NCBI GenBank assembly: GCA_964035575.1
Contig: OZ037848.1
Coordinates: 248,001-312,000, forward strand
Direction of reading: 5' to 3'
Length of the DNA: 64,000 nucleotides
Source: Rhynchopus sp. YZ270_cl-10
Taxonomy: Eukaryota; Euglenozoa; Diplonemea; Diplonemida; Diplonemidae
Position 1 is the stretch's first letter, and each line of letters starts with the position of its first letter. Position numbers and translations under genes: made by a program. This document shows positions 1 through 9,359 of this stretch, in pieces. The notes under the pieces were generated by a model, which saw only the letters and a program-made list of their open reading frames with translations, was not told where the DNA came from and did no database searches.

Positions 1-1714
1 TGACCAACAAAGGCCTTCAATCGGAGGATCACTGTGTAACTTACAATGCGCTGCACAAGCTGCTTTGTTGTGGTGCAGTGGAAAAAAAAGGGTGATTCGC
101 AAAATACAAAGAAGGGTCAATGTGACTCCACATCGTACAAAAGAAGAAAAAAATCGGCGTTTTTGGCCCAAGAAATTAGAATGGCCCAAAAGAGTCTAAA
201 TTTTCGGGTTAGCCACACCAGACACATCTAAAAAATCTGAAGAGTGAAGCTGACCAACAGTGCAGACACCTCCCTACCTCTACTGTGGATGTATCGTAGC
301 ATTGTAAAGGGGTTTGTTCGAGGAGGGAAAGAAAGAAACAAACGTTGTAGGATGAATGCACCTCTCGTGTACATAATGTTAGCTAAAAAAGACAATGTTG
401 GATCCACAGCCTCTAGCGCTTATGGTATCACCAAACGGAATATCTGTGGTTCCCCCGTGGTTCCCCCGAAGGTGCTCCGCAGATCTTAATATAGCCCGAA
501 ACAGTTCTCCGTGGTTCTCCCGTGGGTTGTCCGTACCCCCTGAATCACACCAGCGTAGTACCAAAAAGTAGTCGAAAAAAAAGGAGAGAAAAAAGGGGGT
601 GTACGAGGAATGCCTCTCGTGCACACATAAAGTCGCTATGGTGGCCGTAGGTGAAATGGAACCGAAGCCTTTTGTACATGGACAAAAGCCCACATAAAAA
701 CGCTGGAGAAAAAGGAAAAAATGCGAAACATAGTGAATATCGCATTCATCTGTATCAAAAAAAAAATGTAAGTTTAGGAGGAAAAATGAAGGAATTTGTT
801 TTTTTTGTACTGGAAGTTGCCTTCCTATACACGCCTCTCGTTGCTACCAATCAAGAGGACGCGTAGGGGGGAGACTTCGTATACATAAAATGATGTGATT
901 ATATAGGGCTAGTGATAACCCTAGAAGGACCCAAGAAGTACCCAATTTACACCCAATTTTGGGAAAAAATCACACCATAAAATAAGAAAAGTTGAACAAT
1001 GCATATAGGCATAAATATGAGCCTTTTACGGCCAAATCACTATAGCAAAAAAAATTCGTAAAAATCGGCCGGGCCCAGGACTCCCCCAAACTTAGGGGTA
1101 TACCTGAGGGGGGTTGTTAATCACACCAGAAAGTCATAAAACGGCTTTCCCAAAAGGCACAATGAATGTGCATTTTTTGCGTGCACAAAATCGAATAAAA
1201 TCGGGTCTGTATTTACGTAGACTCTGATGGAGGATATGGCTTCACGAGAACAGTGTATTTCGAGCGATGCTGCAGTGTGCAGCATTTAAGAGAAAAGTTC
1301 GTAAGAACCCACGCTACGTGCTTAGCCAACCTGAATTGATGATTCTAAATGTCAGCAACCTACCCCAATACCTAACTAACCCAACAAATTAATTCACAGA
1401 GGGGTTGAAACACAACGAAAAGAAGAGTTTGTAAAGCCTAAGCCTTTCGTGTTTAGTCAACCTGGTAAAATGATAGAAAACCACAGAGTGCACACAATCT
1501 AAAAGCAAAACGGACTCAAATTCTCCAAAGAAAAACAGAAAATGTACAGACAACTTCAAATAAAGAAACATTTGCGAAGATGAACCACCCTTGAAGCGAT
1601 GTGTCTCACATCGAGAAACGGTAGGCCAAACATGAAAATATAAACGCCTCTATGGGGGGCGCATCATCAAAGCAACCCTCTTAGTTTCAACCCCTCCACC
1701 CCCCCTCTGACCCC
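1..1714. other. Gene-free stretch with short hairpin modules
   Basis: No credible coding region. It is AT-rich with many A-runs. Beta-type modules sit near 351-377 and 603-632 (both contain CCTCTCGTG), and an alpha-type module at about 1424-1466. The span 900-1130 has short G/C-rich blocks around CTAGAAGGACCC and CTTAGGGG that I cannot assign. Confidence 0.6.
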
Positions 1715-3379
1715 CTACACAACCACAAGATTCTCTTTCCCCTTCGGTGGGGAGTACTGAGGCCACTGTGGGTTAGGGGGTGGATCCTTCCACCAGGTGT
1801 CGTTTTTGCCGAAGGCCATGTCGAGGGTGGAGGGTTTTGCAGCTGCGCCAGCACCACCTGCACCACCACCACCGCCAACACCATTAAATGCAACAGTCTT
1901 GCCGGGAGTCCCCTGAGCGCTTCCCTTTGCGTTCCCTCCCTGCCCTGGTGGTGGAGGTAATACCTTAGCTGGTGGGGCCAAAGGAGGCAGTGGGTTTTCT
2001 GCTTTAATTTTCTCATGTTTTTCGTCCAGCTTGTCACCTACTTCTCTCTCTTCATCTGCTTGAATGCCTCCCTTTACACCGGTGGCGTCACCTCGCACGA
2101 CCCCAAGAGAGAAGTCTTCATCAGACAGCTTCTTCAACTCTTCTTTTGAAAATTCTGAGAAGTCCACTGTTTTGACGTCCCGATACCTCCTGTACGACGA
2201 CGACAGTGGAAGCAAACGGATGATCAACTGTTCGACAATAAACTGCGAGATTGACAACAGAGCTGACGCGACCATCAGGGTCTTCATCAACTCCACAAAC
2301 GAAAACACCGCAAGATACCCTGCGGAAGAGACAACCACTCTGATACCATGTCTATTCCAGACCCCACGGGTTACATTTCCATTCGGCAAACTCCGGTACA
2401 TGACCTGCTCTGATTTATAGTTCACAGCGCGGAGTGGAAAGGATCGATACTCATATGATATGTGCGAATCCAACCCTTCTCCGTCGTAGCCAATCAAAAC
2501 CAGCAAAACGATGCCATCATAGCGTAGGGTGTTGTTCGTGTCAGCAAACGCCTCCTCTTCTGTGTGAATATCCTTCAGTTTGATGTCCAAACTGTCAATC
2601 CCAGAAATCGCAAGAAGTGTGTCCACAGAAAATATGTCCCCCAGCTCGCGGTTCTGCAGCGTCACGGCAGTATCGCCATTCCAATTTATCAGCTTCCCGG
2701 AATGCATTTCCGGACCGCGAACGATCTTCGTCGTCTCCTTCCCATACACCCCATGGTCAATCTTCAGCGTCATATCGGATATACCGGTTGTATAAAAAGA
2801 CTGCGGGGTGGCTGCATCTTCCCAGGGCGGGCATATTGCAGACGTCTTATTGAGCACACAATGCGGCGCCTGAGGGACCGACGTACTCACTGTCACACGC
2901 GTTGTGATAAAAAACGAATATTCTTCTGCCGAAGGGTACAGTATGTTCAGACGGTCCCATTCGACACATTCGAGTTGCCCTGTTGTGGAGGAGAACGCCG
3001 TGAGGCTAGGAGTGTTCGTCCAAATGCAGGCTGGTTGTAACAAACAAACCGGTTGTTGCGTCCATTGCGCGCAGCTCGTGGCAACATCTGAGGAAGACCC
3101 AACCGGCGCCCCACATTCAAACCCACACCCCGCAGGAGGACAGCACTGCTTCTCGTCTGCGTCCCACCCATTCCGTCGTAGCGTTGCTGTCGCAAACCCG
3201 ATGGGTTCGTCGCGTTGTAAATAACCCTTCTGCATGATGACCTCGTAGATCACTACATAGATGAAAAGACCAAGCAGGATGGTCACCCGTGCAAGACCAA
3301 GACGACGATCACGGATCACAACACGACGCTCCACTTTGTATGCAAACAGATCATCGAGATCGATATCGTATATAGGCAT
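1715..3379 (-). CDS. P2X-type ATP-gated cation channel homologue
   Basis: The 554-residue product has P2X architecture. A cytosolic N-terminus (YKVERRVVIRDRRLGLA, residues 14-30) leads into TM1 (about 29-47, LGLFIYVVIYEVIMQKGYL). A Cys-rich ectodomain follows (C79, C80, C85, C89, C103, C112, C118). TM2 is about 352-388, after GIRVVVSSAGYLAVFSF. The motifs QKGYL, FFITTRVTV, GDIF..D.L and HGIR match the family in order. Seen but unusual: the ATP-contacting Lys pair after TM1 of animal P2X reads TATLRR here, and the Lys before the GIR motif is Asn (VWNRHGIR), so ligand binding may differ. The cytosolic tail (about 400-554) is charged, then Pro/Gly-rich. The start at MPIYDIDLDD fits the family length. 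Upstream on the minus strand are CCTCAG and a C-rich tract, a plausible spliced-leader acceptor (inference). It is the last gene of the minus-strand set. Confidence 0.88.
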   Translation of the reverse strand: MPIYDIDLDDLFAYKVERRVVIRDRRLGLARVTILLGLFIYVVIYEVIMQKGYLQRDEPIGFATATLRRNGWDADEKQCCPPAGCGFECGAPVGSSSDVATSCAQWTQQPVCLLQPACIWTNTPSLTAFSSTTGQLECVEWDRLNILYPSAEEYSFFITTRVTVSTSVPQAPHCVLNKTSAICPPWEDAATPQSFYTTGISDMTLKIDHGVYGKETTKIVRGPEMHSGKLINWNGDTAVTLQNRELGDIFSVDTLLAISGIDSLDIKLKDIHTEEEAFADTNNTLRYDGIVLLVLIGYDGEGLDSHISYEYRSFPLRAVNYKSEQVMYRSLPNGNVTRGVWNRHGIRVVVSSAGYLAVFSFVELMKTLMVASALLSISQFIVEQLIIRLLPLSSSYRRYRDVKTVDFSEFSKEELKKLSDEDFSLGVVRGDATGVKGGIQADEEREVGDKLDEKHEKIKAENPLPPLAPPAKVLPPPPGQGGNAKGSAQGTPGKTVAFNGVGGGGGAGGAGAAAKPSTLDMAFGKNDTWWKDPPPNPQWPQYSPPKGKENLVVV

Positions 3380-3845
3380 TGGGGAGGTTGGGGGAGGGAG
3401 GGAGGGGGTGGACCTGAGGGGTGAGGTGGGTGAGGATGTCTTGTGAGGGCAATGCTTGCGTAGAATATAGTCCGTTGTGGTGAGGTGGTGTGAGTGCGGC
3501 TGGTAAGTCCCAAAATCCAAGGAATTTGAAATGAATCTGCAAAATGAGTTTGTGGGAAGAAGAAAAAAAATGACAACCTTACTAAAAGCACACCAATTGC
3601 TTGGATTTTTTTTGAGGGGGTACTAGGAGGAGTGGGGATAAGGAGACACAGTTAAGAGAATCAGGACCTTCGAGCTTAAGCTCAAGAGGTGTGCTCTGAA
3701 ACCAAACAATAATACAGCCCAATCACTATTTTTTTCCCCCTTTTTGGGCCTTATCGCAGCGCAGTTAGGGGAGGAGTTTCTTCATAAACAGAGAAACAAA
3801 GCAATACTAATGGGAGGTACAAACACCTCTCAGATGGCATGAAAA

Positions 3846-3893
3846 AGAAAGTGAAGTTGATAGTGCAAACGCCTCTGGGACGCAGGCACTGAC
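3846..3893 (+). repeat. Gamma-type dispersed module
   Basis: The core is AGTGCAAACGCCTC followed by GACGCAGGCACTGAC. The outer AGTGC and GGCACT can pair. The same unit recurs at 29593, 52835, 54452 and 61300. Confidence 0.55.
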
Positions 3894-3900
3894 AAAAGAA

Positions 3901-3952
3901 AAGAAAAGTTTATAAGATGATCCTAAGCCTCTCTGTTTGCTTAGTCACCTGA
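3901..3952 (+). repeat. Alpha-type hairpin module
   Basis: AGTTTATAAGATGA leads into a 6-bp stem, CTAAGC (3923-3928) with GCTTAG (3939-3944), around a 10-nt loop, followed by TCACC. Confidence 0.6.
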
Positions 3953-4153
3953 CAAAAAAAGAAGAGAAAAGTAGAAGAATATCCCACCTCACGTGCATTA
4001 TGCAATAATATCACGAAAACCTAGCAAGATGAAGAGAAGTTTATAAGATGACTCTACGCCTCTCTAATTCCCCTTAGATGAATGTGCGTGGTCGCGCAAA
4101 CTCACCATTTTTTTTCTTCAAATCTGCCTATTCCGTAAATCTGTCCCCTCTTC

Positions 4154-5152
4154 TCACTCTTTATCCTCTTTGATAAACCATACTGTAATGGCATAGCGGT
4201 CTGCCCAGGATGGACTTACCTCATGTGGACAGCGTTCGTCAGACCAGAAGAAGAGAGCACGCCCCATGAGCGGTGCGATGGGGACAAAGCGGGACTCCTT
4301 CTCGAGAGCTTGGAAGGGCGCACCCATGCGGAGGCTGCCTCCGTCTGAGGGGGCCCAGGATTCATTTAGATACAGAAGGCAGGTCAGGATACGGGCATTC
4401 TTTGCATGCGAATTATCATAGTGTTTGACATAGTGTGTTCCGGTACCGGGGTACACTGTGCACATCATTTTGGAGCGGTGTGTGGCGGTCCAACCGTACT
4501 GTGGACAGGCGGCTTCGAGGAACATTGCAACCTTCTGTACGAAGACGTCAAGTCGTCGCAGCATGTACTCATTGCAGAGCTCCACTCCAGCCTCGTCACC
4601 ATCGCGCCACGCAATGAAATCGCTCCGTAGGGTTGTTCCGCAGTCAGACAGCATGAGTTTTCCGTTGTCCATCTGCTCCGCACGATGCAACGCAGCGATT
4701 TCGTCCCGCATCGCACAGCACTTCTCCTTCGGGTAAAAATCGTCTATCACACAAAAATTATGTTCCAAAAGCTGTTTTGCGCAATATGCAAAATCTGTAA
4801 CACCATTTCGCGCAGCTTTTTCGATATACTCTTCTGTGACCGGGGTAGCGGAGATGAGAGAGGATGGAGGCGGGGCGGGGATGGTTTTGCTGAGGATCCA
4901 GTGTGACATCCAGGGGCGTTCTGTGTCCTGTGTGTCAAGGGTAGCGTAGGGCACTCCCACAGCCTCGAGGGACTGTTGCTCGACGTCGTACATTGCAGCG
5001 CGGGCGCGCACCACCCACAGCCGCTTCTCCTCTGCCTGCTCTTCAGCATCGCCTACAGCACGCTGTGTTGCCTTGCCTTCAGACAGCACATCACCCATGA
5101 CCTTCGCAAGATCGCCCACTGCGTCCTGCAGGTCGTCCAGAGTCATACCCAT
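4154..5152 (-). CDS. PHD/prolyl 4-hydroxylase-type 2-oxoglutarate dioxygenase
   Basis: The protein has 332 residues. The C-terminal half (about 120-332) is a P4H-type double-stranded beta helix. Iron ligands are visible as H244-x-D246 (KHYDNSH) and H310 (RCPHEV), and the 2-oxoglutarate Arg is R319 (DRYAITVWF). LLYLN, GGSLRMG and GRALFFWSDE also match EGLN/PHD and soluble protist P4H enzymes that hydroxylate prolines. All catalytic residues are present, so activity is likely. The first 70 residues are predicted helical and there is no signal peptide, so a cytosolic or nuclear enzyme is inferred, not an ER collagen hydroxylase. The substrate is unknown; oxygen sensing or Skp1 modification are family precedents only. 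The start gives MGMTLDDL; a second ATG two codons later is equally possible. It follows the ubiquitin-like gene on the same strand. Confidence 0.85.
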   Translation of the reverse strand: MGMTLDDLQDAVGDLAKVMGDVLSEGKATQRAVGDAEEQAEEKRLWVVRARAAMYDVEQQSLEAVGVPYATLDTQDTERPWMSHWILSKTIPAPPPSSLISATPVTEEYIEKAARNGVTDFAYCAKQLLEHNFCVIDDFYPKEKCCAMRDEIAALHRAEQMDNGKLMLSDCGTTLRSDFIAWRDGDEAGVELCNEYMLRRLDVFVQKVAMFLEAACPQYGWTATHRSKMMCTVYPGTGTHYVKHYDNSHAKNARILTCLLYLNESWAPSDGGSLRMGAPFQALEKESRFVPIAPLMGRALFFWSDERCPHEVSPSWADRYAITVWFIKEDKE

Positions 5153-5726
5153 AGTGTGACGGAGGAGGGTGAGGGTGAGACTCTAAGTGATGGTGTGTTT
5201 TTGAAAAAATATAGGGGAAAATGAGGTAAATGAGGGTAAAGAACTGCAGAAGAAAATAGGAAAACGCTGTATGGCTAGCAAAATGTGGATCAGATCCGCA
5301 AAAAATGTTCTTGGAGAAAAAATATCACGGTGATATTTAGTATAGGTTACAGAGCATTCTCTGATTCAGTCTCCGATATCTTACGGGACCACAATGCAGG
5401 AAGGGACTACAGGCCAGACAGGGAGGTGCCCGCAGAACGTATGTGTAGATTATACTCCACCAATAGTATCATAGATACGCGATCACAATAACGTTATGGC
5501 CCCGTGAACCGGATTTCATATTCTTCTCGTCAGGTTGGGGAACCCGAGCGCATCGTCATCATGGACCATATCATGCCGATGCGGAGGGTGTGTGGAGCTT
5601 CTTCGACGGACCAAGGGAGGGGTCTGCCTCATGACCACGCATAATAGAAGATGTAACATGGTGAAGAAGTGAGACAACATGGCTCGCACTTACCATTCAT
5701 TAAAACTACTGTAACGAATGATACTA
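5153..5726. other. Intergenic stretch, no feature recognised
   Basis: This lies upstream of the P4H-like gene. Moderately mixed sequence with a more G/C-rich block at about 5400-5660. I see no coding frame, module or terminal repeat in it. Confidence 0.5.
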
Positions 5727-6081
5727 ACAAACGCACAAACATCCATGAGAAAAACAAGAACACAGTGGGGAAGCTATCCACAGTCCTTTGCATGAAAAGG
5801 GGACACAGGGGAGGGTGCAGAAAAGTTCTTTACACACATACGTCCCTGACAGCTGCTTTCGACAAAACACAACACAGCAACTCACATTTGTGTGCTTTGT
5901 TGTGTCCAGTTTCAAAAGCAACCAGGGTGCAGTGCTGAACTGTATCAGGTACAAAAACAGTATTGGTATAGCCTTCACTCTCTTGATAACCGTGCAGTCA
6001 TCATTTGCACTCATCCTTGACACATCAAAGGGGTAAAACTAGGTAGGTTTTCGGCTTTCAAAACCGCACAAGGAACTATTC
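5727..6081. repeat. Left copy of 355-bp direct repeat
   Basis: It is nearly identical to 7521-7875, in the same orientation, with only a handful of substitutions and two 1-bp length differences. Both copies start ACAAACGCACAAACATCC and end AAGGAACTATTC; beyond these points the flanks are unrelated. The pair encloses the ubiquitin-like gene. No matching short target duplication is obvious. Confidence 0.9.
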
Positions 6082-6233
6082 TTGGGAGAGAACACTCAGG
6101 CGTGTGCGATGCCACGTCAGTGTGTGATGAATAGTACATGAGGGGCAGTGTCTCAGGGCAAGACAACTGCAAACAAACAGATAACATCAGGCGATGGGGA
6201 AGCAGCAGATTGAGACAAGCCCACAGATAGTTA

Positions 6234-7277
6234 TCAGTCTGAGTCCTCGTCCTCGGAGTCGGGGTTAGTCTGTTGGGCAAGCTCGAACGCCTTCTCCTCG
6301 AAGGTTTTGCAGTCCACGTCCCTGATCAACTCACGGTTGGTAATGCGTGTGAGCGTCACACGGCCGTAATACCTCCACCTTGAGTCTTCAAACCACGTTC
6401 CAAAGAGAGTCTGCATCAGGTCGCTTCCGTCGACTTCGTCTTCTTCCATACCGAGGGCAGCACAGATCTTATCCACCACTGCTATCTCCTCCTCGTCATC
6501 ACGTGAACGGTCATTGTTACCAAACTGTTTGCAGTAGCACAGCGTGCTCGCGTACAGACGAGTCTGCATCAGAGTCAGATTGTCGTGCGTGTCTGTTCGG
6601 AAGTTGTCAGCATCACATTCCTCTGTCTCAACAGTAAGACGGAACTCTGCTGCTGCAGTCTCGAGCTCGCTCCACTCCACTCTGCGGCGCTTTGTCTGAG
6701 GTGCACTCGAGAGCGAAGGGACAGAGACCACGAAGTCATTCCAGTCAAGGGTCGTGCACTGCGAAGCAGCCGGCGTGAAGGTGAGACGGACTGAGTCAAT
6801 ATTGCGCCACTTCATATCGTCGCACCATGTCCCTATCAATGAGCGCATCAGATCGTCGTCGTAGCCCTCGCCCACGGCAAGCGCCAGCTGCCGAGTACCG
6901 ACATCTTCAGGAGCAGAGAGTTGGAATCCGCGTATGTGGATGGCGTACAGTCTGGCATCCTCCAGTGACAGATCGTTGAAATGCTCGGTGTGGTAGTTGT
7001 CACCGTCATTCTCCCACGTTGTGATGATGTAGCTGTACCCAGGGTGATTTTCCTCGGTCTCGTGCACAGCCACTGTGCTCCCAGCCTCCAACTCCAGTGC
7101 GCTGAGAGGGTCAGTGTCCTTTTCTGTGACAAGCCTCTCCCGAATGCGCAGCTCCACGTCACCCGCAATGCCGAGCGCTGTGCATGCGGCGCATCTCAAG
7201 TCAGACACTGTGGAGTCAGCACTGACCTCGATGACCTCAACCTTCCCTGAGTCGACGTCCCTCACGTTCAGGTTCAT
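6234..7277 (-). CDS. Ubiquitin-like-domain protein with an internal duplication
   Basis: The protein has 347 residues from MNLNVRDVDSGK; an in-frame codon 18 residues upstream is less likely. Residues 1-73 look like a ubiquitin-like fold (VEVIEVSADSTVSDLRCAAC, LRIRERLV, LELEAGSTVAV). Two copies of an unfamiliar unit follow at about 80-185 and 205-325. Each has an acidic, aromatic start (ENDGDNYHTEHFNDLSLEDA and ECDADNFRTDTHDNLTLMQT), then ARLYA or TRLYA, then DLMRSLIGTWCDDMKWR or DLMQTLFGTWFEDSRWR. The link between them has a possible nuclear signal (KRRR) and the C-terminus is acidic. No terminal Gly-Gly, so it is probably not a conjugated modifier. The repeated unit is not one I can name. 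The gene lies entirely between two near-identical 355-bp direct repeats, which suggests recent duplication or movement of the region. Confidence 0.75.
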   Translation of the reverse strand: MNLNVRDVDSGKVEVIEVSADSTVSDLRCAACTALGIAGDVELRIRERLVTEKDTDPLSALELEAGSTVAVHETEENHPGYSYIITTWENDGDNYHTEHFNDLSLEDARLYAIHIRGFQLSAPEDVGTRQLALAVGEGYDDDLMRSLIGTWCDDMKWRNIDSVRLTFTPAASQCTTLDWNDFVVSVPSLSSAPQTKRRRVEWSELETAAAEFRLTVETEECDADNFRTDTHDNLTLMQTRLYASTLCYCKQFGNNDRSRDDEEEIAVVDKICAALGMEEDEVDGSDLMQTLFGTWFEDSRWRYYGRVTLTRITNRELIRDVDCKTFEEKAFELAQQTNPDSEDEDSD

Positions 7278-7520
7278 TGTTTTTGTAATGTGTGTTGCAA
7301 ACTGCTTCGTGTGATTCAGTGAGGGCAGCATGGGTCCTGTGTTCCTACCGTCCCTTCAGAGGAGGGCCAGTCAATGTACCCCCCCGTATAGTACCATTAT
7401 AGGTCTAAAAGCACAACGTACTTGTCCAGGGCCGCGCTTAGGTCCCCCCTAAAAAAAGGTACTAATCCCGTACGCCCGTGCACCGTAAAAATGTGCTATG
7501 GGGGGCGGTCCGTCGTCGGG

Positions 7521-7875
7521 ACAAACGCACAAACATCCATGAGAAAAACAAGAACACAGTGGGGAAGCTATCCACAGTCCTTTGCATGAAAGGGGACACA
7601 GGGGAGGGTGCAGAAAAGTTCTTTACACACATACGTCCCTGACAGCTGCTTTCGACAAAACACAACACAGCAACTCACATTTGTGTGCTTTGTTGTGTCC
7701 AGTTTCAAAAGCAACCAGGGTGCAGTGCTGAACTGTATCAGGTACAAAAACAGTATTGGTAGAGCCTTCACTCTCTTGATAACCGCGCAGTCATCATTTG
7801 CACTCATCCTTGACACATCAAAGGGGTAAAACTAAGGTAGGTTTTCGGCTTTCAAAACCGCACAAGGAACTATTC
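7521..7875. repeat. Right copy of 355-bp direct repeat
   Basis: Partner of 5727-6081 at an offset of 1,794 bp. It ends about 20 bp before the left end of the EGF-bearing transposon. Confidence 0.9.
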
Positions 7876-7895
7876 ATAATTAATTATTATTCATA

Positions 7896-9359
7896 TGGGT
7901 GAATTTTTTTTGCCCCCCCCACGTTTCATTTCACGAAACATTTTTCCGCGGCAAAGACAATTTTCAGCTGGAAAGAAAAAAAAATTTTTTTTTTCGAGCA
8001 CAGGCCCTGTCAGGGGAAAAATTTTTTATTCGTCTTTTTGCGGAGGTCACGTACAATTTCTACAGGGGGCAGTGAAATAAGAATGGCATTATTCAACTCA
8101 CGTGAAATAAAGTTTTGGTCGTAAAATAGCCGTAGCGTGAAAATAAGATGCCTTTATTCGTTTTTTATTTTCACTCGAGCCTTATTTCACGCAGAGAAAT
8201 ACGTTGGAGTAGCCGCGAAAACGCACTTTATTCACAGTAATATAAAGCTTTTTTTTGCGTGAATATAAAGTGAAATAAAATCCTTTTATTTTCACGCACT
8301 GTTTCCGCTCAGAATACACCACTATTTCAGGCCATTTTTGGCTTAAAAAAGTCCAAAAATGAATTATTTTGTGTCAATACAGTGAATACAGCACGTCTGT
8401 GACACACAACGCGGATAAGTCGACCTGTGTGGGCACATGTGCGACCGGATTCACTGGCGCAAGCTGTGGCGAGTGTGCTGCGGGCTACATCGGTTACCAC
8501 AGACGACGTGCACTGCAGCTCGCACAGCAGTGCTGTGACACACAACGTGAACAAGACGGAGTGCTCGTGCACGTGCAACGCTCGCTTTGCTGGTGCGACG
8601 TGCGACGAGTGTGCTGCTGGGTTTGCGGGGTACCCGAATTGCACGGAGTGCACTGTGATTGATCACTGCAACGGACACACGGGGGCGTGACTGTGTCGGC
8701 ATACAAGGCAACATGTGTCTGCGACACACTACCACCAGTGGAGTGGGATTGGGTCACTTGCGCTCAGAAATGCATATTTTTGACCGGAATGATTTGTGAG
8801 TGTATTGATGTGTTTGTTCACAGGTGCCAGCCAGTTTTAAAACAGAGTCGTGAGTGCACGCTACAGCGTGCCGCGAACTGCGTGTGTGAGTGAAGCTGCC
8901 TAGCACGCACACTCCATTTGTCACCAAAAAAAGTGAGATACTATGTGCATAAAAACCACGATTCTGCCTCAGGACTTTTCCAACTTGCTTTTTGGGCCGT
9001 CACAAACACCACCGTAGACAAAACACGTATATTTTTTCATAACACCTACCCTATTTGACTGCCCCCCTGTAGAAATTGTACTTTGACCTCCGCAAACGCT
9101 GAATAAAATATTGTATTCATGTGAAATAAGATTCATATTTCACGCTCCCTGGCCTGGAGACACGCGTTTCATAATTTTCACTCGCTACGCTCGTGAAAAT
9201 TAACCCACTTGTGACTCCAGTCCGGGAGCGTGAAATAAAGGGAATCTTATTTCACGTGAATAAATAGTTATTTTTTTTTTTTTAAAAGCTGAAAATTGTC
9301 TTTGCCGCGGAAAAATGTTTCGTGAAATGAAACGTGGGGGGGCAAAAAAAAGCCACCCA
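7896..9359. mobile_element. TIR DNA transposon (non-autonomous) carrying an EGF-like gene fragment
   Basis: Inverted ends of about 85 bp match: TGGGTG, a T-run, then GCCCCCCCACG and a stretch around CCGCGGCAAAGACA at 7896-7980, with the complement at 9270-9359. TA flanks both ends (7894-7895 and 9360-9361), as in Tc1/mariner-like insertion. Inside the ends are about ten copies of a CGTGAAATAA-type motif in both orientations (8100-8300 and 9105-9260), probably subterminal binding sites. There is no transposase, so it would depend on another element. The centre holds degenerate host-like coding sequence. Confidence 0.8.
8360..8893 (+). pseudogene. Captured fragment of an EGF/laminin-like Cys-rich surface protein gene
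   Basis: Translation gives tandem Cys-rich units: STCVGTCATGFTGASCGECA with AGYIGY, then HNVNKTECSCTCNARFAG with ATCDECAAGFAGYPNCTECT and DHCNGHTG, then AYKATCVCDTLPPV. The spacing (CxC, GxxCxxCAAGxxGYPxC, HCNGH) resembles the EGF-like repeats of large kinetoplastid surface proteins. The frame changes at about 8495 and again at about 8687, with a TGA at 8688, so it is not an intact gene. There is no start, signal peptide or anchor. It lies wholly inside the TIR element and runs opposite to the host genes, so capture of a host exon is the best reading. Confidence 0.7.

Larger units (their letters stand above)
3380..4153. other. Intergenic stretch with three hairpin modules
   Basis: This spacer separates the P2X-like and prolyl-hydroxylase-like genes. 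It contains a gamma module (3846-3893) followed at once by an alpha module (3901-3952) and a decayed alpha copy (4039-4077). No coding signal was seen. Confidence 0.6.

Noticed and set aside
5727-7875. 355-bp direct repeats read as terminal repeats of a retroelement
   Set aside because: The enclosed gene is an ordinary host-like protein and no family hallmark is seen.
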